DNA of 5,535 bases from NCBI GenBank assembly GCA_937902865.1, contig CALFNJ010000257.1, positions 1-5,535 on the forward strand, written 5' to 3'. This document shows positions 1 to 5,370 of this stretch, one piece after another. Within the stretch, counting starts at the first letter, position 1. Each line of letters starts with the position of its first letter. The notes beneath the pieces are model-generated. The model did not search any database, had not been told where the DNA came from, and was given only the letters and a program-made list of their open reading frames with translations. This stretch comes from an uncultured Opitutaceae bacterium (GTDB lineage Bacteria > Verrucomicrobiota > Verrucomicrobiia > Opitutales > Opitutaceae). The translations under genes were made by a program, and so were the position numbers.

Positions 1-14
1 CGCTCTTCCGATCT
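1..14. other. Illumina sequencing adapter remnant at the contig edge
   Basis: The first 14 bases, CGCTCTTCCGATCT, are identical to the 3' end of the standard Illumina read-1 adapter, including the C that distinguishes it from the read-2 version, which has TG at that place. The match sits exactly at the first base of the window, where untrimmed adapter would be found. It is therefore not genomic sequence, and the last five codons of the minus-strand gene reading into it are wholly or partly artificial. Confidence 0.9.
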
Positions 15-642
15 CGGCCTCGGAGATCGACTGGAGGAAACCATACTTCGGCTGACGGCCCCAGCGCTCGCCGCTGTAGGCGTTATCGAGGATGTCCATG
101 TCGAACCGGTACATCGTGCGCGTTTCGCCCGAGTTGGCGTCCGGCGTGTTCTTCACGATCACGTAGGGATGCACGCCGCTCTCGCCCTTGCGCATGACGA
201 AGTGGTGCTCGAGGTGCAGCTCGCGGTTGTCGATGACCGCGAAGTACGCGAAGTCCGGCGTGTTCTTCACCACGCGAACGGTGTCCGCCACGAGGTGCCC
301 GCGGCCGGCGCCGGAATCGAGATAGAACGTGCGGTGCGCATCGACGTCGCGCGGCTCGACGCCGTGGAGGTTGTGCGCGAGTTCGCGGCCGTTCTTGACC
401 ACCGACGTGGCGCTGAAGTCGCCATTGGCGTCCTTGCCAAAGGTGATCGCGACCAGGCCATTGGACATGACCAGCGACTGGATGTCGGCGGGCTTCAGGT
501 CACCGGGCTGGGCCGGAGCGCCGTTGATGGTGATGATCGGGGCGGCCTCGGCTCCGCGGGACGGGAGGGCGAGCGCGGCGAGACCGAGCGCGAGGGCAAA
601 AGCGGCGCGCCATCCGTGACTGCGTTGGGTGGGGTTGTTCAT
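1..642 (-). CDS. Probable PL4-family rhamnogalacturonan lyase, secreted, 3'-truncated
   Basis: This minus-strand frame starts at ATG 642-640 and runs open to the window edge (214 codons, of which about 210 are genomic because bases 1-14 are adapter). Residues 1-33 form a signal peptide: a basic n-region, a hydrophobic Ala/Leu core at about 13-26, and an AEA cleavage site at 31-33, so the enzyme should be exported. The mature start has a beta-rich 'V-M-S-N-G-L-V-A-I-T-F' strand (about 57-68). Further on are 'HHFVMRKGESGVHPY' (146-160) and 'SGETRTMYR' (171-179). These resemble the N-terminal catalytic domain of PL4 rhamnogalacturonan lyases (Rhamnogal_lyase type), which cleave the rhamnose-galacturonate backbone of pectin by beta-elimination. 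The C-terminal fn3-like and carbohydrate-binding domains expected in the family would lie beyond the edge. No Shine-Dalgarno is visible. Family recognition is from memory of motifs; another polysaccharide lyase-like family is possible. Confidence 0.72.
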   Translation of the reverse strand, partial: MNNPTQRSHGWRAAFALALGLAALALPSRGAEAAPIITINGAPAQPGDLKPADIQSLVMSNGLVAITFGKDANGDFSATSVVKNGRELAHNLHGVEPRDVDAHRTFYLDSGAGRGHLVADTVRVVKNTPDFAYFAVIDNRELHLEHHFVMRKGESGVHPYVIVKNTPDANSGETRTMYRFDMDILDNAYSGERWGRQPKYGFLQSISEAEIGRA

Positions 643-679
643 GTGGAGAAAAAACGAAAGGAAGAAGGAGGAAGGAAGA
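643..679. other. Polypurine/polypyrimidine tract next to the lyase start
   Basis: Of these 37 bases only two (644 and 655) are pyrimidines on the plus strand, so the lyase mRNA would carry an almost pure C/U leader directly before its ATG. There is no Shine-Dalgarno; pyrimidine-rich leaders can recruit ribosomal protein S1, but a role here is inference. The rest of the divergent intergenic region up to 926 shows no convincing promoter boxes or other structure. Confidence 0.5.
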
Positions 680-926
680 TTCAAGAAGAGCAGCGAGACG
701 GCGTGGGGCGAAGACAAACCGGAGGGAAGCTGGAGAGCCAACGGCCGAGGGAAGCGTGACGCAGGGCCGGTGGAGAAGAGACACAATCCTCGCGGGAAAA
801 AGCGCGGCTTTCGAGCTTTGGATTCTTGCGCCCCCGCCGGCCGATGATTTCTTTGCCGGGAGCCTGTGCTCCGCGCGGGTCCACCCCTTCCCCACCCGGT
901 TTTATTCACTCCGACACCCTTTGGTC

Positions 927-1874
927 ATGAAACGACTCGCCTGCCTTCTCGCCCTGCTCACTCCCGCTCTCGTGTTCGCCGCCACGACCGGCATCGACAC
1001 GGTGGTCACTGGCATTCCCGCCGGCACTTCCGAGGTCGTCGTGGCCATCGACACCGTGAGCCCCGCTCCGGCGCCTGACTATGAGGACCCCGCCGCGGCC
1101 ACTCAGAAAGCGGCAGCGCAGGCGGCCCCCGCGGCCCAGCCCGCCGCGGCTCCGGCGGCAGCCGCCCAGCCCGCGCCCGCCGCAGCGGACGCCGCCGCCC
1201 CCGCCCCCGCGGGCCAGCGCCGTGGCCGCCGCGGACGCGCCGGTGGCGCGGGTGGTGCCGGGGCGATTGGTCCGACCGCGACGTATCGCAGCGCGGTCGA
1301 AACCAAGGGAGCCACGTCAGTGACGGTCCACACCGACGTTGCGGTCGGCGCCAATTATCGTGTCCGCGTCGTCGCCATCGAAGGCGACGGCACCTTCCCC
1401 AGCGTGCTGGCGGGCGGCAAGGCGATGGGCGTCAAGGTCGAGGCCGATCAAGTCGCAAGCACGCCAGTCCTGCTCACCGCGCCCGTGCTGAAGCTCGCCG
1501 CCGATCAGCCGAAATCCGTGACCGCCGGCGCCGCCTACACGCTTTCGGGCACGATCACCGATCCCAGCGTCTTTCTCGGCAGCAAGGAGCGCATGCGCGT
1601 GTGGTTCAGCAGCGGCAAACCGCCGACCGCGAACTACGACGGCGTCCAGGTTTCCACCGTGAAGGTGACGACCAAGGAGGACGTGCTCACGTTCACCTTC
1701 GATCTCACAGCCCCGAAGGAACCGACCACGCTCTATTTCCAACTCGGCGAAGTCAGCCCGGATTTCGTGCGCAAGGACGGCACCCAGGCGGCGTTCCTCG
1801 TGCTGCCTGACCTGAGCGTCGGCGGCCAGCCGCTGCAGCTGCGCGTTGAGCCGGCGAAAGTCGCGGCGAAATAA
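927..1874 (+). CDS. Secreted protein of unknown function with Ala/Pro- and Arg/Gly-rich linker
   Basis: I do not recognise this 315-residue protein. The ATG at 927 is chosen over upstream in-frame starts (the frame is open from 756) because it gives a clear signal peptide: MKR, then a Leu/Ala core, with cleavage after VFA at residue 18. A short beta-rich segment follows (19-45, with 'GIPAGTSEVVVAID'). Then comes a low-complexity linker of Ala/Pro/Gln (about 46-96) that changes to Arg/Gly ('GQRRGRRGRAGG', 96-107). Residues 117-175 ('VAVGANYRVRVVAIEGDG') look like the end of a fibronectin III- or Ig-like sandwich, so the linker may be an insertion in a surface loop of one domain. Residues 185-307 are a second beta-rich part with no motif I can name. 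No transmembrane helix or lipobox is seen, so it is probably periplasmic or extracellular. No Shine-Dalgarno precedes the start. It is transcribed away from the lyase gene; an inverted repeat begins 10 bases after its stop. Confidence 0.82.
   Translation: MKRLACLLALLTPALVFAATTGIDTVVTGIPAGTSEVVVAIDTVSPAPAPDYEDPAAATQKAAAQAAPAAQPAAAPAAAAQPAPAAADAAAPAPAGQRRGRRGRAGGAGGAGAIGPTATYRSAVETKGATSVTVHTDVAVGANYRVRVVAIEGDGTFPSVLAGGKAMGVKVEADQVASTPVLLTAPVLKLAADQPKSVTAGAAYTLSGTITDPSVFLGSKERMRVWFSSGKPPTANYDGVQVSTVKVTTKEDVLTFTFDLTAPKEPTTLYFQLGEVSPDFVRKDGTQAAFLVLPDLSVGGQPLQLRVEPAKVAAK
1062..1271 (+). repeat. Low-complexity Ala/Pro then Arg/Gly coding segment
   Basis: This stretch is strongly C/G-biased and encodes residues 46-115 of the secreted protein. 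It is made of irregular Ala-Ala-Gln-Pro-Ala-type units followed by Arg/Gly/Ala. Units such as 'GCCCAGCCCGC' recur without a fixed period, so it is a degenerate compositional repeat rather than a clean tandem array. It is likely disordered in the protein and prone to length change. Confidence 0.7.
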
Positions 1875-1884
1875 TGCCGGACAA

Positions 1885-1956
1885 TTAATTCGGAAGCCAG
1901 GAAGCCAAGAGGCAGAACCAAAAACTTTCCTCCTGGTTTCCTGGCTTCTGAATTAA
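1885..1956. repeat. Short inverted-repeat hairpin element (GGAANYCA-unit family, copy 1)
   Basis: Two 28-base arms (1885-1912 and 1929-1956) match at 25 of 28 positions as an inverted repeat around a 16-base loop. Two of the three mismatches would be G-U wobbles in the plus-strand RNA. The outer ends are TTAATTC/GAATTAA. The arm interior is a tandem of an 8-bp unit: GGAAGCCA at 1892-1899 and again at 1900-1907, with AGAAGCCA and GGAAACCA in the opposite arm. It starts 10 bases after the stop of the upstream secreted-protein gene, so it could end or protect that transcript, although there is no T-tract typical of an intrinsic terminator. The remaining bases to 2071 hold the leader of the next gene and no further clear signal. 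Confidence 0.85.
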
Positions 1957-2071
1957 ATCGGATCGGACATGCCTGACGTCCATCCGAGCTCGTTTGGTTT
2001 TCCGTCCGCGCCAGTTTCATGGATAAGGTTCCTTTCGGAATCGCTTTTCCGCAGGCAATTTCACTACCCCC

Positions 2072-3997
2072 ATGCCGCTTCCCCGCCCCTCCCCGCTTCG
2101 ACTGACGCTACCGTCCATTTTCGCGCTGCTCGCTGCCGCCTCGCCCACCGTGCTGCACGCGCAGCTCACGGCGCCGTCGCATCAGGCGGAAGCGGGGGCG
2201 ATGATTCGGCAATATTGCTGGAACTGTCACGGCGACCGCTCCAGCCGCGGAGGAATCAATTTCACGACCCGCATCGGTGACGACGGGCTCGCGGCGGATC
2301 CGGCCTTCTGGCGGCGCGTGCTGCGCACGCTCGAGGATCGCTCCATGCCCGAGGATGCCGACCGGAAGAAATTCACGGAGGTCGAGCGCCAGCAGCTCGT
2401 CCTCGGTATCCGTCAGAGTCTCCGCAATCCGGATCTCGCCAAGCTGACGCCTGATCCGGGTTCAGTGCAGCTGCGCCGCCTGACGCAGTACGAGTACGCC
2501 TGCACGCTGCGGGACCTGTTCGGCGTGGACGCGAAAAGCGATTCGCTCCCGGCCGACGACGGTGGACGCGGGCTCGATCCCGACGTCGCGAACATGGGCC
2601 TCTCGCCGTTCGTGATGAACAGCTACCTCAATGTCGCGGAAGACGCGCTGGATCGCGCCCCGCGCAACCGCATCGTGCTCGCCGAGCCGTCGGACCCCGC
2701 GGACAAAGTTTCCCGGCGAGCCGCCGCGAAAAAAATCCTGGAGGTGATCCTGCCCCGCGCGTTCCGCCGTCCGGTCAGTGCGGACGACCTCGAGCATTCG
2801 CTCAAGCTCTTCGACCTCGTCGACGGCGTGGGCCGTTCCTACGACGAGTCCATCAAGCTCACGTTGTCCGGCGTCCTCGCGTCGCCGCGATTCCTGCTCC
2901 ATGTGGAGCTGCCCCGCACCGGCGACGGCCCGCAGCGCGTGGAAGACTACAATCTGGCGAGCCGCCTGTCCTACTTTATCTGGTCCTCGCTGCCCGACGA
3001 AGAGCTGCTGCGTCTTGCCAGCCAGGGCAAGCTGGCGGACGACAAGGTCGTCGCCCAGCAGGTCCGCCGGATGCTGCGCGATCCCAAGGCCCGGGCACTG
3101 TCGGAAAACTTCGGCCTGCAGTGGCTCGGCCTCCAGCGACTGAAACTGCCGGTGCGGAGCACCACGACCCCGGGACCGGCCGACGAAGCCCTGGCTCTCC
3201 GGGCGGAAATGCACGAGGAAGCCGTGCTCTTCCTCGACTCGATCCTGCGCAGCAACACCAGCCTGTTCACGCTTTTCGACGCCAACTACACGTTCGTCGA
3301 CGAGACCCTCGCCCGGAACTACGGCCTGAAGCCCGTCAAAGGGACCCAGTTCCGCCGGGTCAGCACCCCGCCCGAACGCAGCGGCGGTGTCCTCACGCTC
3401 GGCGGCGTACAAGTGATTACCGCGATTTCGACCGCGACCAGCGCCCGCACGAGCCCGGTGCGCCGCGGTCGCTGGGTGACTGAGGCGCTACTGGGCGAGC
3501 CGGCCTCGCCCGGTTTTTACGACAGCTGCCGGATCTCCCGGGACGACAAGGCGCCGCAGGGCCCGGTGCTGCGCGCGAAGCTGGACGACAATCGCCACGA
3601 CGCGACCTGCGCGATCTGCCACGACCGCTTCGATCCGGCGGGGTTCGCCCTCGAGAATTTCGATGCGCTGGGGCGCTGGCGCACGGAAGTGGCCGGCCAG
3701 CCGATCGACGCGTCCGCGCGCTTTCCAGGCGGGCCGGCGTTTTCCGGTCCAGCGGGCCTGAAGCAAGTGGTGCTGGCCGACAAGGCACTCCTCGTGCGCA
3801 ACCTGACGGAACGCATGCTCGCCTTCGCCCTCGGACGCGACCTGGAGATCACGGACCGCCCGGTGGTGAAGCAGATCTGCGACGCGCTGGCCAAGGACAA
3901 CTACCGCGCATCGACGCTGGTTTACGAGATCACCCGCAGCCTGCCCTTCACGCATCGCCGTCCGGAAAAAGCGGAGAAGACGGCGGAGAATCTCTGA
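2072..3997 (+). CDS. DUF1592/DUF1588/DUF1585-family di-haem cytochrome-like exported protein
   Basis: This 641-residue protein has the full domain order of the Planctomycetota/Verrucomicrobiota PSCyt/PSD family. A signal peptide (1-30, cleavage after LHA) is followed by a PSCyt1-type c-haem domain with CWNCH at 49-53 and a likely distal ligand Met92. Next come DUF1587 (about 132-196, 'LRRLTQYEYACTLRDLFG'), DUF1595 (about 215-250, 'LPRAFRRPVSADDL'), DUF1592 (about 255-360, 'LTLSGVLASPRFLLHVE') and DUF1588 (about 427-540). The DUF1588 part holds 'TSPVRRGRWVTEALLG' and a second haem site, CAICH at 513-517, in 'HDRFDPAGFALENFDALG'. DUF1585 closes the protein (about 560-630). Two covalent c-type haems outside the cytoplasm are expected; the substrate is unknown to me. 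It lacks the carbohydrate-binding-like insertion that many members carry between DUF1587 and DUF1595, which explains its modest length. The Pro-rich loop usual after the DUF1588 'LLG' is replaced by a segment with Cys486. No Shine-Dalgarno is seen; the start is set by the signal peptide. Confidence 0.95.
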   Translation: MPLPRPSPLRLTLPSIFALLAAASPTVLHAQLTAPSHQAEAGAMIRQYCWNCHGDRSSRGGINFTTRIGDDGLAADPAFWRRVLRTLEDRSMPEDADRKKFTEVERQQLVLGIRQSLRNPDLAKLTPDPGSVQLRRLTQYEYACTLRDLFGVDAKSDSLPADDGGRGLDPDVANMGLSPFVMNSYLNVAEDALDRAPRNRIVLAEPSDPADKVSRRAAAKKILEVILPRAFRRPVSADDLEHSLKLFDLVDGVGRSYDESIKLTLSGVLASPRFLLHVELPRTGDGPQRVEDYNLASRLSYFIWSSLPDEELLRLASQGKLADDKVVAQQVRRMLRDPKARALSENFGLQWLGLQRLKLPVRSTTTPGPADEALALRAEMHEEAVLFLDSILRSNTSLFTLFDANYTFVDETLARNYGLKPVKGTQFRRVSTPPERSGGVLTLGGVQVITAISTATSARTSPVRRGRWVTEALLGEPASPGFYDSCRISRDDKAPQGPVLRAKLDDNRHDATCAICHDRFDPAGFALENFDALGRWRTEVAGQPIDASARFPGGPAFSGPAGLKQVVLADKALLVRNLTERMLAFALGRDLEITDRPVVKQICDALAKDNYRASTLVYEITRSLPFTHRRPEKAEKTAENL

Positions 3998-4023
3998 GGG
4001 CGAGGTTGGATTGGTTGGGTTTA

Positions 4024-4253
4024 TTATCTGGAACTCAGGAAATCACGAACGGAAAGGTTTGGCCAATGTGAGCCGGGCACGGAAAAATCCGTGTGCAAGG
4101 TAGGAACAGACGGCCCGCGGGCCCGGGATCGAGGATTGGCGGAGTCGAAGCGGACGGGCGGCCGCCCGTCCCTACCTTCCGATCTTCGCGACTTCGCGTG
4201 ACACGGATCGATCAGGAGATCGTCTCGTTCCTGATTTCCTGAGTTCCAGATAA
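4024..4253. repeat. Nested inverted-repeat element between convergent genes (GGAANYCA family, copy 2)
   Basis: The outer arms (4024-4051 and 4226-4253) match at 27 of 28 positions. Their interior is GGAACTCA-GGAAATCA (4030-4045), the same 8-bp unit pattern as the 1885-1956 element but with other bases at the variable positions, and both arms carry the same change. Inside lie two more pairs in nested order: 4087-4094 with 4201-4208 (ATCCGTGT/ACACGGAT, perfect) and 4097-4115 with 4160-4178 (16 of 19; the three A-C mismatches become G-U on the minus-strand RNA). Competing local palindromes are GGCCCGCGGGCC (4112-4123) and GACGGGCGGCCGCCCGTC (4153-4170). The element nearly fills the gap between the DUF1592-gene stop (26 bases away) and the PilZ-gene stop (6 bases away). 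No open reading frame of note lies in it. Confidence 0.88.
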
Positions 4254-4259
4254 ATTAAC

Positions 4260-5012
4260 TCAATGCAGGAACGTACGCAGGAAACCGCGGAGGCGGTCGG
4301 GAACATTCTGCTGCATGTTCAGGGCCGACCAGCGGAAGAGCTGGCGGATCTCCGTCTCGACCCGGCTGCCGGTCTGGAACAGGGGAGCGGTGTCCTTCGC
4401 GCGGTGCGGACGATCGTCATCAACGAGCGAAAATACACTCAGGCCGCGATCGACCGCCCGGCCGCGCACGAAATATTCCTCCACCTGAAACTCGAACGTC
4501 TCGGGCGTCGCCGTGCCGTCGCGGCGGCACCAGATGGTGAGCTTGGAGTCCGATTCGCCGGTGAAGATGATCCGGTCGAATTCCGGTTCGACGTGCGGGC
4601 TGGAACCGGCGCCCTCCACCGTCGCCAGCGTGCTGCCGATCGCGATCGGCACGAGAAGCTGCAGGTAGGCCGTGCGATTTTCCGGCTGTGAGAATCCAAG
4701 CGTGAGCCCGCAGTGAAAGCCTTGATCGGCCGGGCGAACATAGCGCAGGTGGGCCGAGGCCTTGATCTCGAATCCCTCGAGGATGAAAGAAACCTGGGCC
4801 GGGTTGGCGGGGTCGACCTCGGGCTTCTGGTCGACGATGACACCGAGACCGCCCGCGGAGATGTTCGCGATCCGGCCCCGGCCGGTGCCGGCGCCGGACG
4901 TCAGCGCCACTGACAACGGGAAGGACGGCCCCACGGCATAGCGATTCTTCAGGCGCCGCTCGGCCTGTTTCGTCTCGTCGGCAAGAAAACTGAAGAGTTT
5001 CTGGAAGATCAT
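4260..5012 (-). CDS. PilZ-domain c-di-GMP-binding protein with unrecognised C-terminal half
   Basis: This 250-residue cytoplasmic protein has no signal peptide or membrane helix. Both PilZ ligand motifs are intact: RxxxR at 20-24 (RLKNR) and N-x-S-x-x-G at 50-55 (NISAGG), spaced as in canonical c-di-GMP receptors. The beta-barrel probably spans about 18-122 ('FHCGLTLGF' at 99-107 is the usual late strand). Residues 123-250 are beta-rich, then helical at the end ('MQQNVPDRLRGFLRTFLH'), and match no domain I know; this is probably the output or partner-binding part. The frame stays open to 5288, but ATG 5012-5010 is preferred. The upstream extension has poor protein character, covers a repeat element, and would place some 110 residues before RxxxR, whereas the shorter start gives the usual ~20. 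The gene converges with the DUF1592 gene and is downstream of, but separated by a terminator from, the DUF1552 gene. Its regulatory target is not shown by context. Confidence 0.9.
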   Translation of the reverse strand: MIFQKLFSFLADETKQAERRLKNRYAVGPSFPLSVALTSGAGTGRGRIANISAGGLGVIVDQKPEVDPANPAQVSFILEGFEIKASAHLRYVRPADQGFHCGLTLGFSQPENRTAYLQLLVPIAIGSTLATVEGAGSSPHVEPEFDRIIFTGESDSKLTIWCRRDGTATPETFEFQVEEYFVRGRAVDRGLSVFSLVDDDRPHRAKDTAPLFQTGSRVETEIRQLFRWSALNMQQNVPDRLRGFLRTFLH

Positions 5013-5191
5013 CGGCCCGCCGCGCTGGACTCGTGGCTTCGCGCAACAGCGGGAAAAACGATGAACGGGCGCGGTCCCTTCACGCCAGCCGAAATCGTTC
5101 ACGGAAACTGCGTAGCTTGCGGACCGAGCTGATCGGCGGTCTCGCGCAGCAGCGCAGAAACGCGGAGGTCGATCCATGAGGCGGATCGGAT

Positions 5192-5301
5192 GCAGGGGCG
5201 TTCCTTGTGGACGCCCGCTCGCGCCGCCCACCAGACACTCGGAAAACCGGACTTTACGGGCGAACATCCGCCAATCGGGCGTCCGCAAGGAACGCCCCTA
5301 C
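5192..5301. repeat. Inverted-repeat element with GTAGGGGCG-type ends
   Basis: The arms 5192-5217 and 5276-5301 match at 24 of 26 positions as an inverted repeat around a 58-base spacer; both mismatches are transitions and give one G-U wobble on either transcript. Read inward, the right arm is GTAGGGGCGTTCC followed by TTGCGGACGCCCG. This arm differs in sequence from the GGAANYCA elements, but its GTAGGG start also occurs in the inner arm of the 4024-4253 element, and GATTGGCGGA occurs in both (4134-4143 and, inverted, 5267-5276). It lies between the DUF1552 terminator and the PilZ gene. It has the look of a dispersed non-coding repeat; copy number cannot be judged here. Confidence 0.8.
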
Positions 5302-5317
5302 GTTGACGCATGGAAAT

Positions 5318-5346
5318 AAAAAGGGCGGGTCCGAGACCCGCCCTTT
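5318..5346 (-). terminator. Rho-independent terminator of the DUF1552 gene
   Basis: There is a perfect 12-bp stem, AAAGGGCGGGTC (5320-5331) with GACCCGCCCTTT (5335-5346), around a 3-base loop. On the minus strand the stem runs into TTTTT-A-TTT (5322 down to 5314), the expected U-tract. It starts 24 bases after the DUF1552 stop codon. On the plus strand the stem is followed by TTTG only, so it should act mainly on minus-strand transcripts. Confidence 0.92.
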
Positions 5347-5370
5347 GTGGGAAATGAACTGCTCGAACGA

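Larger units (their letters stand above)
5013..5370. other. Intergenic region upstream of the PilZ gene
   Basis: This 358-base gap contains, reading on the minus strand, the terminator of the DUF1552 gene, an inverted-repeat element (5192-5301), and about 180 bases (5013-5191) that must hold the PilZ promoter and leader. I see no convincing -35/-10 pair or Shine-Dalgarno in that last part. Frames through it are open by GC-rich composition only, and none resembles a known protein. Confidence 0.6.

Noticed and set aside
169..759. 196-residue plus-strand open frame opposite the lyase gene
   Set aside because: It is rich in Arg/Glu/Val/Gly with no domain character. It lies antisense to the frame with a signal peptide and PL4-like motifs, so it is a GC-driven shadow.
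756..926. Upstream in-frame extension of the secreted protein at 927
   Set aside because: The extension would bury a clear signal peptide at internal position 58 and has no protein-like pattern; ATG 927 is the better start.
1885..1956. Intrinsic terminator reading of the first inverted repeat
   Set aside because: The stem is long and imperfect, and neither side has a clear T-run directly after it, so I call it a repeat element and leave termination as a possibility only.
2019..2105. Short plus-strand frame (28 codons) overlapping the start of the DUF1592 gene, considered as a leader peptide
   Set aside because: It has no ribosome-binding site, no regulatory codon run and no terminator/antiterminator structure; chance occurrence is likelier.
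2462..3412. 316-residue minus-strand frame inside the DUF1592 gene
   Set aside because: It is a long antisense frame made possible by high third-position GC. The plus frame has continuous family motifs and two CxxCH sites, and the antisense product resembles nothing known.
4263..4691. 142-residue plus-strand frame antisense to the PilZ gene
   Set aside because: It is an antisense shadow without recognisable motifs; the PilZ frame explains the region.
5013..5288. 92-residue N-terminal extension of the PilZ protein
   Set aside because: Composition is not protein-like, it overlaps the inverted repeat at 5192-5301, and canonical spacing to the PilZ motifs favours ATG 5012.
1885..5301. CRISPR array, IS element or transposon ends
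   Set aside because: There are no regularly spaced direct repeats with unique spacers, no transposase or recombinase frame, and no obvious target-site duplications. The inverted repeats are non-coding.
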